Below, piece after piece: positions 23,812 to 33,032 of a DNA stretch of 64,000 bases (position 1 is its first letter; each line of letters begins with the position of its first letter). The notes under the pieces are model-generated. The model saw only the letters and a list, made by a program, of their open reading frames with translations. It was not told where the DNA came from and searched no databases. A program made the position numbers and the translations under genes. The stretch comes from Bacteroidales bacterium (GTDB lineage: Bacteria; Bacteroidota; Bacteroidia; Bacteroidales; Muribaculaceae): contig SFEA01000001.1 of the NCBI GenBank assembly GCA_004557385.1, positions 80,655-144,654 on the forward strand, in the 5' to 3' direction.

Positions 23812-26800
23812 ATGAACAATCGATATAGCGAGTATGCGAGATTAAATCTATCGGAGATTAACAAGACAGTGTTGAAGAAGTGGGATGCCGAGGGCGTGTT
23901 TGCACGCAGCATCGACGAGCGCCAGGGGCATCCGTCGTTTGTCTTTTTCGAAGGACCGCCGTCGGCTAATGGTATGCCGGGCATTCACCATGTGATGGCG
24001 CGCACCATCAAGGACGTGGTGTGCCGCTACAAGACCATGCAGGGCTATCGTGTGATGCGCAAAGCCGGATGGGACACCCACGGCTTGCCAGTGGAACTCG
24101 GCGTAGAAAAGAGCCTTGGCATCACCAAAGAAGACATTGGCAAGAAGATTTCGGTGGACGACTATAACGCTGCTTGCCGCCGCGAGGTGATGAAGTACAC
24201 CCGCGAGTGGACCGACCTTACCCACAAGATGGGATATTGGGTTGACCTCGACCATCCGTATATCACCTACGAAAACAGCTATATCGAAACGCTGTGGTGG
24301 CTTTTGCAGCAGCTCTATAAGAAAGGTTTGCTGTATAAGGGCTACACCATTCAGCCATATTCGCCGGCCGCCGGTACAGGTTTGAGCTCGCACGAGCTGA
24401 ATCAGCCGGGTTGCTACCGCGACGTGAAGGATACCACGGTTACCGCTGCTTTTGCTGTAACCGACACCGAGCATTCGCTTGTACGCAGCATTGCTGAGGC
24501 TGCCCACGAGCCATTTGCAGCAAACCTAAGCATCTTGGCTTGGACCACCACGCCTTGGACTCTGCCTTCTAACACAGCACTGTGCGTGGGTGAGAAAATC
24601 GAATATGTGGCTGTTGAAAGCTACAATCCTTACAGCGGCACTCCGGGCGTGTTTGTGCTTGCCAAGGCACGCTTGAACGCCTACTTTGCTGCTGAGGGAG
24701 CCGAAATGCCGCTCGACGCCTACGAGCTGGGCAAAAAGGTTGTGCCTTATCGCGTGATTGCCGAATTCACAGGTAAAGATATGCTGGGCATGAAGTATGC
24801 TCAATTGTTCCCTTGGGTTAAGCCTGTGGCAAAGAGCGGCGACGCTTTTGAAGTGAAAGAAGCCGATGCGTTTCGCGTAATACCCGGCGATTATGTAACC
24901 ACCGAAGATGGTACGGGTATTGTGCACATCGCGCCCACGTTCGGTGCCGACGACGCCCAAGTGGCTAAGGCAGCCGGCATACCGTCGTTGTTTATGATTA
25001 ACCGCAAAGGCGAGACCCGCCCGATGGTTGATTTCACCGGAAAATATTGGACCATTGACGAGCTCGACGAGCAGTTTGCACAGCAATGCGTCAACGCCGA
25101 GCTTTATGGCGAATATGCTGGAGCGTATGTGAAGAACGCTTACGACCCACGCTTTAACGAAGGCGGAAAATACGACGAGAAAGCCGCCTCGAAAGCCGAG
25201 GATTTGAATATAGTGTTGTGTATGGCAATGAAGCAGGCAGGCACAGCCTTCCGCATCGAAAAGCATGTGCACAACTATCCTCACTGCTGGCGTACCGACA
25301 AGCCGGTGCTTTATTATCCGCTCGACAGCTGGTTTATCCGTTCAACTGCATGCAAAGAGCGTATGGCAGAACTGAACAAGACCATCAAATGGAAACCCGA
25401 GCACACAGGCACAGGCCGCTTTGGCAAATGGCTTGAGAACCTGAACGATTGGAACCTGAGCCGCAGCCGTTATTGGGGCACACCGCTGCCAATCTGGCGC
25501 AGCGAAAGCGGCGAAGAGAAGTGCATTGGCAGCATTGCCGAGCTTTACGACGAAATTGAAAAAGCTGTGGCAGCCGGTGTGATGAAGAGCAACCCATTCA
25601 AGGATAAAGGCTTTGTGCCGGGCGACTATAGCAAGGAAAACTACGATAAGATTGATCTTCACCGTCCGTATGTCGACGACATTATCTTGGTGTCGGAGTC
25701 GGGCAAGCCGATGAAGCGCGAACTCGACCTCATTGACGTGTGGTTTGATTCGGGTGCTATGCCATACGCACAAATTCACTATCCATTTGAAAACAAAGAA
25801 GCTTTAGATAACGGCAGCGTATTCCCAGCCGACTTCATTGCTGAGGGCGTCGACCAAACGCGCGGTTGGTTCTTTACACTGCACGCCATTGGCACAATGG
25901 TGTTCGACAGTGTGGCATATAAGAGCGTGATTTCGAACGGACTTGTGCTCGACAAGAATGGCAACAAGATGAGCAAGCGTCTGGGCAACGCAGTCGACCC
26001 GTTTGGCGCGATTGAGAAATATGGCATCGACCCGTTGCGCTGGTATATGATTTCGAATTCATCGCCATGGGATAACCTGAAATTCGACACTGCAGGTGTG
26101 GAAGAAGTGGTGCGAAAATTCTTCGGCACCATCTATAACACATATTCGTTCTTTGCGCTTTATGCCAACGTGGATGGGTTCGACAACAGTCTGCCACAGG
26201 TGCCGTTTGAACAGCGACCTGAAATAGACCGCTGGATAATTTCGTTGCTCAACTCGCTTGTGAAAGAAGTCACCAAGCAGTTCGACGACCTGGAACCGAC
26301 CAAGGCAGCGCGTGCAATTCAGGATTTTGTGGGCGATAATCTGAGCAACTGGTATGTGCGCCTCAACCGCAAGCGCTTCTGGGCAGGAGAGATGACCAGC
26401 GACAAGCTGTCGGCTTATCAGACACTCTATCAATGCCTCGAAACCGTTTCGCTGCTCATTGCTCCGGTGGCACCGTTCTTTGCCGACCAGCTTTATCGCG
26501 ACTTGACATTGGTGACAAAAGGCAACAATGACTCGGTGCATCTTGCCAATTTCCCGGTATGCGATGATAGCGTGATTGATACCCGACTTGAGGAGCAAAT
26601 GCGATTGGCACAAACCACTACTTCGATGGTGCTTTCGCTTCGCCGAAAGAGCAACATAAAGGTGCGTCAACCGCTGCAAACCATCATGATTCCGGTGGCC
26701 GACGAAGTGCAGAAGCAGGAGATGGAGGCAATGAGCCAGCTCGTGCTCAACGAAGTGAATGTGAAAGAAATTAAATTTGTAGGCAACGAAGAAGGTGTGC

Positions 26801-27330
26801 TTGTGAAGCGAGTAAAGCCCGATTTCAAGAAACTTGGTCCGAAATTCGGCAAGGTGATGAAGGCTTTGGCTGCACAGATAGTGGCAATGAGCCAGCACGA
26901 CATCATAGAGTTTGAAAAAGCAGGTGAATTTGCTTTTGAAATCGATGGTGCAAAGGCAGTTGTTAGCACTGAAGATGTTGAAATAATCTCGGAAGACATT
27001 CCGGGCTGGTTGGTTGCCAACGAAGGGTCGCAGACTGTTGCTCTTGACATCACAGTTACCGACGAGTTGAAGAAAGAAGGTTACGCACGCGAATTGGTGA
27101 ACAGAATACAAAACCTGCGCAAGAGCAGCAATTTTGAAATCACCGACAAGATTCGCATAAAAATTGCAAGTGACGAACATACCGACGCGGCGATAAGCAG
27201 CTATCGCGACTACATCGCCAAGCAGGTTCTTGCCGATTCGATTGACGTTGTGCCACAATTGGCTGGCGACGGCGTGGTTGAACTGGATTTTGATGACTTT
27301 AAGCTGAACGTAGAGATTGCCAAAGCTTAA
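23812..27330 (+). CDS. ileS: Isoleucyl-tRNA synthetase
   Basis: IleS charges tRNA-Ile and edits misactivated valine. The 1172-residue length and the sequence point to the longer, eukaryote-like type of class Ia enzyme. The HIGH signature region reads GMPGIHHVMAR, and the KMSKS loop reads NKMSKRLGN. WTTTPWTLPSNTALCV is the CP1 editing-domain motif. The C-terminal zinc finger of E. coli-type IleS is absent. Such long-type enzymes are often less sensitive to mupirocin, which is inference here. The gene heads a long plus-strand run with DksA-like, lspA and the his genes. Confidence 0.96.
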   Translation: MNNRYSEYARLNLSEINKTVLKKWDAEGVFARSIDERQGHPSFVFFEGPPSANGMPGIHHVMARTIKDVVCRYKTMQGYRVMRKAGWDTHGLPVELGVEKSLGITKEDIGKKISVDDYNAACRREVMKYTREWTDLTHKMGYWVDLDHPYITYENSYIETLWWLLQQLYKKGLLYKGYTIQPYSPAAGTGLSSHELNQPGCYRDVKDTTVTAAFAVTDTEHSLVRSIAEAAHEPFAANLSILAWTTTPWTLPSNTALCVGEKIEYVAVESYNPYSGTPGVFVLAKARLNAYFAAEGAEMPLDAYELGKKVVPYRVIAEFTGKDMLGMKYAQLFPWVKPVAKSGDAFEVKEADAFRVIPGDYVTTEDGTGIVHIAPTFGADDAQVAKAAGIPSLFMINRKGETRPMVDFTGKYWTIDELDEQFAQQCVNAELYGEYAGAYVKNAYDPRFNEGGKYDEKAASKAEDLNIVLCMAMKQAGTAFRIEKHVHNYPHCWRTDKPVLYYPLDSWFIRSTACKERMAELNKTIKWKPEHTGTGRFGKWLENLNDWNLSRSRYWGTPLPIWRSESGEEKCIGSIAELYDEIEKAVAAGVMKSNPFKDKGFVPGDYSKENYDKIDLHRPYVDDIILVSESGKPMKRELDLIDVWFDSGAMPYAQIHYPFENKEALDNGSVFPADFIAEGVDQTRGWFFTLHAIGTMVFDSVAYKSVISNGLVLDKNGNKMSKRLGNAVDPFGAIEKYGIDPLRWYMISNSSPWDNLKFDTAGVEEVVRKFFGTIYNTYSFFALYANVDGFDNSLPQVPFEQRPEIDRWIISLLNSLVKEVTKQFDDLEPTKAARAIQDFVGDNLSNWYVRLNRKRFWAGEMTSDKLSAYQTLYQCLETVSLLIAPVAPFFADQLYRDLTLVTKGNNDSVHLANFPVCDDSVIDTRLEEQMRLAQTTTSMVLSLRRKSNIKVRQPLQTIMIPVADEVQKQEMEAMSQLVLNEVNVKEIKFVGNEEGVLVKRVKPDFKKLGPKFGKVMKALAAQIVAMSQHDIIEFEKAGEFAFEIDGAKAVVSTEDVEIISEDIPGWLVANEGSQTVALDITVTDELKKEGYARELVNRIQNLRKSSNFEITDKIRIKIASDEHTDAAISSYRDYIAKQVLADSIDVVPQLAGDGVVELDFDDFKLNVEIAKA

Positions 27331-27381
27331 CTGCATTAATCGTTTTTATATTTACTAATTTCTTTATAATTTATTGAAATT

Positions 27382-27756
27382 ATGGCAGAGAAAATTAGAT
27401 ATTCGGATGCAGAGTTGCAGGAATTTAAGGCGTTGATTCTTGAGAAACTTGAAAAAGCGCAACGAGATTATGAGATGTTGAAGTCGAATATTATGAATGC
27501 AAACGACACCGCCGACACCTCGCCTACATTCAAGGTGCTCGAAGAGGGTGCAAACACCCTTGGCAAAGAGTCGGCTGCACAACTTGCAAATCGCCAGCTG
27601 CTGTTTATCAATAAGCTGAAAGCAGCATTGGTGAGAATAGAAAACAAGACATACGGCATCTGTCGCGAAACAGGCAAACTCATCCCCAAGGAGCGTCTGC
27701 GCGTTGTGCCTCATGCCACATTGTCGATAGATGCAAAGAATAAGGGAAAGCGTTGA
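27382..27756 (+). CDS. DksA/TraR-family protein without zinc cysteines
   Basis: This 124-residue protein has the coiled-coil hairpin and C-terminal globule of DksA-like transcription modulators. The C-terminal signature YGICRETGKLIPKERLRVVP aligns with the DksA finger, but only one Cys remains of the usual four. The Asp residues at the coiled-coil tip that matter in E. coli DksA appear as NANDTADTSP. It lies 51 bases after ileS and 49 bases before lspA, an order common in Bacteroidetes. A role in RNA polymerase secondary-channel control is inferred from the family only. Confidence 0.82.
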   Translation: MAEKIRYSDAELQEFKALILEKLEKAQRDYEMLKSNIMNANDTADTSPTFKVLEEGANTLGKESAAQLANRQLLFINKLKAALVRIENKTYGICRETGKLIPKERLRVVPHATLSIDAKNKGKR

Positions 27757-27805
27757 CTGCTGCGCAGCCACGACAAGGCTGTGTTTTTTAGGTAAATTGT
27801 AATTG

Positions 27806-28459
27806 ATGAAGGTAAAAAGAGGATGTTTGGCAGCAATAATCATTGCTGCAATTGTGGTGCTGGACCAAGCGCTGAAGATTTGGGTAAAGACTCATTTCTT
27901 CTATGGCGAAGAATACCGGATCACCGACTGGTTCATTCTGCGTTTTATTGAAAACAACGGGATGGCATTTGGCATGGAATTCGGCAGTAAGCTGGTGCTA
28001 ACCTGGTTTCGCATAATTGCGGTGGTGGCTTTTTGCTATTTTATATCGAAGATTAGGTGCCGCGCCGACATACGCAACGGTTTCATTGTGTGCGTGGCGC
28101 TAATAACGGCAGGTGCGCTGGGCAATGTGATTGATTGCGTGAGTTACGGATTGATTTTCGACAATCCCGGATTCTTGCAAACGGCAACGCTGTTCCCTGA
28201 AGGAGGCGGCTACGGCACGCTGTTCAACGGCAGGGTGGTGGATATGCTTTACTTTCCGTTGATGGAATGGGATTGGCCCACATGGATGCCATGGGTGGGT
28301 GGCGACCATTTCGTGTTTTTTCAGCCTATCTTTAACATTGCCGATGCGGCATTGAGCGTAGGCACGGCGATATTGATTATTTTTTATTCAAAGGATTTGG
28401 CGGTTGCTCTCGACAGCAAGTATACTGAAAACGAAAGCCAAAACCAAAACGAGCGATAG
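27806..28459 (+). CDS. lspA: Lipoprotein signal peptidase
   Basis: LspA cuts lipoprotein signal peptides before the lipidated Cys. The 217-residue protein has four hydrophobic segments. The two catalytic Asp are in GNVIDCVSYG and FNIADAALSVG, with the early conserved VVLDQALKIWVK and IENNGMAFG. The protein is longer than the E. coli enzyme because of an extracytoplasmic insertion (about 120-155), as in Bacteroidetes. I use ATG 27806, directly after an in-frame TTG. The next gene encodes a lipoprotein, a likely substrate. Confidence 0.94.
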   Translation: MKVKRGCLAAIIIAAIVVLDQALKIWVKTHFFYGEEYRITDWFILRFIENNGMAFGMEFGSKLVLTWFRIIAVVAFCYFISKIRCRADIRNGFIVCVALITAGALGNVIDCVSYGLIFDNPGFLQTATLFPEGGGYGTLFNGRVVDMLYFPLMEWDWPTWMPWVGGDHFVFFQPIFNIADAALSVGTAILIIFYSKDLAVALDSKYTENESQNQNER

Positions 28460-28483
28460 TATAAAAGCAGGAATATTGTTGAC

Positions 28484-29518
28484 ATGCAAAGCATATTTTC
28501 GCGAATAATATTAACTGTTGTTTTTGTGGTCGCCTTGTCGTCATGCGATAAGGCGCCGCGTCATGTTATTGGCGAACGCGATATGGTAGACCTCCTGGTG
28601 GATATTCACGAGGCTGAATCGCTCATTGATATGTATCCGCAAACCTATGGCAGAGACAGTATGCGCAAGGTGCTCAAGCAATCGGTATTCATGAAACATG
28701 GCGTTACGGCTGAGAAATACGACACTTCGATGGTGTGGTATTCGCGCAACATGGCTGTTTATGCCGAAGTTTACGAGAAAGTGGCGAAGAAGCTTGAGGA
28801 GCAACGCAATGAACTCGAGGTGAAATCGGGCAGTGTGGTTGCGTCGCATAACCGAAAGCAAGGAGTGAAATATAAGGATTTCGGCGATACGGCAGATGTT
28901 TGGAAGGCAAAGCGAGAACTTGTTTTGTCGTCGGGCTTGGGTAAGTCGATGCTTCCGTTTGTATATTTGGCTAATTCCGAGTCGCAAAAAGGCGACAAAT
29001 ACACACTGCGATATAAAGCTGTCAACAATCGGGCAGGTGTGAAAGTGTTTGTGGGCGTGGAATATGGCGACGGAGCAGTGACGTTTGTTGAACGTCCGGC
29101 TACATCATACGGCTGGAACGAGGTTGCTGTGCAAGCCGATTCACTCCGAAAGATAAAGAATGTGTTTGGCTACATCAAGTTTGGTGTGAGTTCGAAACAG
29201 ACAATTTGCTATGTCGACAGCATAATGCTGTTGCGCACACACCTCGACCGCAATTCCTACGGCTTGATTAATATGCAAAAAACGCTTGACCGCAACAAAC
29301 AGCTTGAGGAAGATAAAACTGTGAAAACTGTTGCCATCGAATCGGCGCCTGAAGTGAAAAACGCTCCTGTTGGAATGCAGCAGATGCATGTCGACGACAG
29401 ACGAGTGGGTGTGAAGCCGCGCGGAAAGGCATTGCTTCGTGAGCAAGCTATTGTTCTTGAACCGGAGGCCGAAGCCTCAGAGAAAAAAGTATCACCACCT
29501 AAGAGCAAAAAACGATGA
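28484..29518 (+). CDS. DUF4296 domain lipoprotein
   Basis: The 344-residue protein starts with a signal sequence ending in VALSSC, a lipobox with the acyl-Cys near residue 21. The following segment (MVDLLVDIHEAESLIDMY through YAEVYEKVAKKLEEQ) is the DUF4296 domain of Bacteroidetes lipoproteins. A beta-rich middle region and a charged, low-complexity tail (EAEASEKKVSPPKSKKR) follow. The function is unknown. The gene lies 24 bases after lspA, and its stop codon overlaps the hisH start (ATGA), so translation of the two may be coupled. Confidence 0.82.
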   Translation: MQSIFSRIILTVVFVVALSSCDKAPRHVIGERDMVDLLVDIHEAESLIDMYPQTYGRDSMRKVLKQSVFMKHGVTAEKYDTSMVWYSRNMAVYAEVYEKVAKKLEEQRNELEVKSGSVVASHNRKQGVKYKDFGDTADVWKAKRELVLSSGLGKSMLPFVYLANSESQKGDKYTLRYKAVNNRAGVKVFVGVEYGDGAVTFVERPATSYGWNEVAVQADSLRKIKNVFGYIKFGVSSKQTICYVDSIMLLRTHLDRNSYGLINMQKTLDRNKQLEEDKTVKTVAIESAPEVKNAPVGMQQMHVDDRRVGVKPRGKALLREQAIVLEPEAEASEKKVSPPKSKKR

Positions 29519-30120
29519 GTGTGGCAATAATAAAATATAATGCAGGAAACCTGTTTTCGGTGAAATGCGCATTGGCACGCATAGGCGTTGATGCTGTGGT
29601 GAGCGATGACGAGCGCGTGTTGCGCGCCGCCGACCGAGTGATTTTTCCCGGAGTGGGAGAGGCTTCAACTGCAATGGCGTATTTACGTGAGAATGGGCTT
29701 GACCAAGTGATTAAGGATTTACGTCAGCCGGTGTTGGGCATTTGCATCGGGTTGCAACTGATGTGCGCCACATCGGAAGAGGGCAACGCCACCTGCCTTG
29801 GCATTTTCAGCGACATTGGGGTGCGACGCTTTTCGAGCCACGGATTGCAGGAGCCGTTGAAAATTCCGCACATGGGTTGGAACACAATTGCCGTTACCAA
29901 GTCAAACGCTTTGATTGACGACAATCTAAACGGAGAGTTTGTTTACTATGTGCATAGTTTCTATGCACCGGTGTCGAAGAAATTCACCGTTGCAACCACA
30001 ACGTATGGCACCGAATACAGCGCGGTGCTGAACAACAACAATTTTTTCGCCACGCAATTTCACCCCGAAAAAAGCGGAGCTGTTGGTGAACGAATACTTG
30101 AAAATTTCATGCGATTATGA
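29515..30120 (+). CDS. hisH: Imidazole glycerol phosphate synthase glutaminase subunit
   Basis: HisH releases ammonia from glutamine and passes it to HisF. The 201-residue class I amidotransferase has the nucleophile elbow LGICIGLQLM (catalytic Cys) and the His-Glu pair in QFHPEKSG. GAGVGEAS-like oxyanion contacts appear as FPGVGEAST. Start and stop overlap the neighbouring genes by four bases each (ATGA), showing tight coupling. The his order here is hisH, hisA, hisF, hisIE; the upper pathway genes are elsewhere. Confidence 0.95.
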   Translation: MSVAIIKYNAGNLFSVKCALARIGVDAVVSDDERVLRAADRVIFPGVGEASTAMAYLRENGLDQVIKDLRQPVLGICIGLQLMCATSEEGNATCLGIFSDIGVRRFSSHGLQEPLKIPHMGWNTIAVTKSNALIDDNLNGEFVYYVHSFYAPVSKKFTVATTTYGTEYSAVLNNNNFFATQFHPEKSGAVGERILENFMRL

Positions 30121-30845
30121 TTGAGATTGTGCCAGCCATCGACATCTTAGGAGGCAAATGCGTACGCCTGACCAAAGGTGACTACAACCAACAAACAGTT
30201 TATTGCGGTTCGCCGCTCGACGTGGCAAAAGGGTTTGAAGACTGTGGTTGCACATCGTTGCACATGGTTGACCTTGATGGCGCAAAATCAAAACATATTG
30301 TAAACTACAAGGTTCTTGAACAGGTGGCAGGTCATACTTCGCTGCACATCGATTTTGGTGGCGGTTTGAAGTCAGACGATGATTTGCGCATTGCTTTTGA
30401 GTGCGGTGCCGAAAAAGTGACCGGCGGAAGCGTAGCGGTTAAGAGCCCCGAACTGTTTGAACGTTGGCTTATGAAGTATGGCGCAGAACGTATAATACTT
30501 GGCGCAGACTCGAAAGATGGCAAGATTTCGACCGATGGATGGCTTGAACGCAGCGAATACGAATTGGTTTCGTTCATAAAGCATTATGCTGCCAAGGGTG
30601 TAAAGTCGGTGATAAGCACCGACATCAACCGCGACGGAATGATGAAGGGACCGGCTGTTGAGCTGTACCGAGAATTGCTCGCCGAGGTGCCCGACATACG
30701 CTTGATTGCAAGCGGAGGAGTGTCGGAAATCGGCGATGTGTATGCGCTCAACGAAATTGGTGTGCCTGCGGTGATTGTTGGTAAGGCAATATACGAAAAC
30801 AGCATAACTTTGGCTATGCTGAGCCACTTCAACAGCAAGCGCTGA
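30117..30845 (+). CDS. hisA: Phosphoribosylformimino-AICAR-P isomerase
   Basis: HisA is a TIM-barrel isomerase in histidine synthesis that makes the HisF substrate. The 242-residue protein has the catalytic Asp in IVPAIDILGGKCVRL and the second Asp in VISTDINRDGM. The phosphate loops FGGGLKSDDDLR and ASGGVSEIGD are typical. It overlaps hisH by four bases. A 72-base gap precedes hisF. Confidence 0.95.
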   Translation: MIEIVPAIDILGGKCVRLTKGDYNQQTVYCGSPLDVAKGFEDCGCTSLHMVDLDGAKSKHIVNYKVLEQVAGHTSLHIDFGGGLKSDDDLRIAFECGAEKVTGGSVAVKSPELFERWLMKYGAERIILGADSKDGKISTDGWLERSEYELVSFIKHYAAKGVKSVISTDINRDGMMKGPAVELYRELLAEVPDIRLIASGGVSEIGDVYALNEIGVPAVIVGKAIYENSITLAMLSHFNSKR

Positions 30846-30917
30846 GCGGCTGAGCCGATGTGTGTGCTGGGCTGAGAAAGGAATATAAGGAATTACTCAA
30901 ATATAATAATTGATAGG

Positions 30918-31679
30918 ATGCTGGCAAAACGGATTATTCCATGTTTGGATGTCAAGAATGGCGAAACGGTGAAGGGCGTAAACTTCGTGAATTTTCGTTC
31001 GGCAGGCGACCCTGTGGAACTGGGAAAGCATTATAGCGACGAGGGCGCCGACGAGTTGGTGTATCTTGATATAACAGCCTCGCTTGAGGGGCGCGACACC
31101 TTTGTGAGCCTGGTGAAACGAGTTGCTCAGAATCTGAGTATACCCTTCACTGTGGGCGGTGGCATCAATAAAATTGAAGATGTGGGCGTGATGCTCAATG
31201 CCGGAGCTGACAAGATTTCAATAAATTCGTCGGCATTGCGAAATCCTGCGTTGATTAGCGAGATAGCCGGCAATTTTGGCAATCAGGTTTGCGTGGTAGC
31301 CATCGATGCCAAGTTGGAGGACGATGGCAAGTGGCATTGCTATGTGAAAGGCGGCCACGAGCGCACCAACCGCGAGCTGTTTGAATGGGCACACGAGGCT
31401 CAAGAGCGCGGCGCCGGTGAGATTTTGTTCACGAGCATGAACCACGATGGCGTGAAGCAAGGATTTGCGTGCGACACCCTCAGGAAGATGCACGAAGAAT
31501 TATCGATTCCGATAATTGCATCGGGCGGATGCGGCACAATGGAGCATTTTGCCGAGGTGTTTGACTATGGCATGGCAGATGCGGCATTGGCAGCAAGCGT
31601 GTTTCACTTCAACGAGATATCAATTAAGGAGCTGAAGAATTATCTGTCGGACAGAAATATTAATGTGAGAAGAATATAA
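30918..31679 (+). CDS. hisF: Imidazole glycerol phosphate synthase cyclase subunit
   Basis: HisF closes the imidazole ring using ammonia from HisH. The 253-residue TIM barrel starts MLAKRIIPCLDVKNGETVKG, with the catalytic Asp in CLDV and the second in TSMNHDGVKQGF. The phosphate-binding loops TVGGGINKIED and ASGGCGTMEHF are present. It is followed after 4 bases by hisIE. Confidence 0.96.
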   Translation: MLAKRIIPCLDVKNGETVKGVNFVNFRSAGDPVELGKHYSDEGADELVYLDITASLEGRDTFVSLVKRVAQNLSIPFTVGGGINKIEDVGVMLNAGADKISINSSALRNPALISEIAGNFGNQVCVVAIDAKLEDDGKWHCYVKGGHERTNRELFEWAHEAQERGAGEILFTSMNHDGVKQGFACDTLRKMHEELSIPIIASGGCGTMEHFAEVFDYGMADAALAASVFHFNEISIKELKNYLSDRNINVRRI

Positions 31680-31683
31680 CGCT

Positions 31684-32307
31684 ATGACACTCGATTTTGA
31701 CAAAATGGGCGGATTGATACCTGCAATTGTGCAGGACGCTCGCACAAAGAACGTGCTGATGTTGGGATTCATGAACAAGGAAGCCTACGAAAAGACACTT
31801 GAACTGCAAAAGGTGACCTTTTACAGCCGCACGCGTCAAAAGATATGGACAAAGGGCGAAGAGAGCGGACATTTTCTCGACCTTGTGTCGATTGAGGTTG
31901 ACTGCGACAACGACACGCTGCTGGTGAAAGCAATTCCAAATGGTCCGGTTTGTCACACCGGCACGGCAACATGCTTCAACGACGACAACTCCTATGGCAT
32001 ACAGTTCCTGAGCGAGCTGCAAGATTTCATAATCAAGCGACACGAGGAAATGCCCGAAGGCAGCTACACCACATCGCTGTTTGAGAGCGGCATCAACCGC
32101 ATGGCACAAAAAGTGGGAGAGGAGGCTGTTGAAACTGTGATTGAAGCAACCAACGGCACCGAAGGCCGCATGATGTATGAGGCAGCCGACTTGCTCTATC
32201 ACTTGATAGTGCTGCTTACAGCCAAGGGACGCCGCATTGAAGAACTCGCCGAAGCACTTTGTCAGCGACACAACAAATCGAAGGAACAATATGACAAAAA
32301 TTGTTGA
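31684..32307 (+). CDS. hisIE: Phosphoribosyl-AMP cyclohydrolase / phosphoribosyl-ATP pyrophosphatase fusion
   Basis: This bifunctional enzyme carries out the second and third steps of histidine synthesis. The N-terminal HisI part (about 1-110) has FYSRTRQKIWTKGEESGH, the metal site VDCDNDT and the Cys pair in VCHTGTATC. The C-terminal HisE part (about 115-205) has SYTTSLFESG and KVGEEAVETVIEA, the MazG-like four-helix metal site. The last 17 bases overlap the start of the FtsE-like gene. Confidence 0.95.
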   Translation: MTLDFDKMGGLIPAIVQDARTKNVLMLGFMNKEAYEKTLELQKVTFYSRTRQKIWTKGEESGHFLDLVSIEVDCDNDTLLVKAIPNGPVCHTGTATCFNDDNSYGIQFLSELQDFIIKRHEEMPEGSYTTSLFESGINRMAQKVGEEAVETVIEATNGTEGRMMYEAADLLYHLIVLLTAKGRRIEELAEALCQRHNKSKEQYDKNC

Positions 32308-32971
32308 TTATAGAAATGTAGAAATCCTGCGTAACGAGTTGGTTGTGCTGAAGAACGTCACGTTCTCGCTCGAGCAAGGTGAGTTTGTGTATCTTATTGG
32401 TAAAGTAGGAAGCGGCAAAAGCAGTTTGCTGAAATCGATGTATGCCGAGATACCCATCGCCGAGGGTGAAGCGCGTATAATGGATTTCGACTTGCCGGGT
32501 ATCAAGAAGAAGCAAATTCCCATGCTTCGCCGAAGCATAGGCATAGTGTTTCAGGATTTTCAGTTGCTCACCGACCGTTCGGTTTACGACAACCTGAAGT
32601 TTGTGCTGCAAGCCACCGGCTGGAAGAATAAGCAAGAAATCGATGAGCGCATCGAGGAATCGCTTCAGCAAGTGGGCATGGCTACAAAATCCTATAAGAT
32701 GCCGCACCAGCTTTCAGGAGGCGAGCAGCAACGCATAGTGATTGCACGCGCGTTGCTCAATCATCCGCAGGTGATTCTTGCCGACGAGCCCACCGGAAAT
32801 CTCGACCCTGAAACGAGCACTCAAATCATATCGCTGCTGCAAGACATTTCGAATCATGGCACGGCGGTGATAATGGCTACTCACAACATTCAGCTGGTTA
32901 GACAATATCCGGCGCGGGTGATGCAGTGCATCGACAAGGCATTGGTGTGCAAAACTTCGCTTGACGATTGA
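32291..32971 (+). CDS. ftsE: FtsE-like ABC transporter ATPase
   Basis: The 227-residue ATP-binding protein resembles FtsE, the ATPase that with FtsX activates cell-wall hydrolases at division. Walker A is GKVGSGKSS, the signature LSGGEQQR and Walker B VILADEPTGNLD. DFQLLTDRSVYDNLKF is a typical FtsE stretch. I use ATG 32291, which overlaps hisIE by 17 bases. FtsX is not adjacent, so its membrane partner must be encoded elsewhere. LolD-type ATPases are related, but the sequence is closer to FtsE in my judgement. Confidence 0.8.
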   Translation: MTKIVDYRNVEILRNELVVLKNVTFSLEQGEFVYLIGKVGSGKSSLLKSMYAEIPIAEGEARIMDFDLPGIKKKQIPMLRRSIGIVFQDFQLLTDRSVYDNLKFVLQATGWKNKQEIDERIEESLQQVGMATKSYKMPHQLSGGEQQRIVIARALLNHPQVILADEPTGNLDPETSTQIISLLQDISNHGTAVIMATHNIQLVRQYPARVMQCIDKALVCKTSLDD

Positions 32972-33032
32972 GCTGATGCCTCTTTTGAGATAAATGTATT
33001 TCTTACAGTTATAAAACAAAAAAATCAAAAAT

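Noticed and set aside
26059..27336. A 425-codon frame opposite ileS
   Set aside because: It lies wholly antisense to the ileS C-terminal region, has no domain and no promoter. It is a by-product of codon bias.
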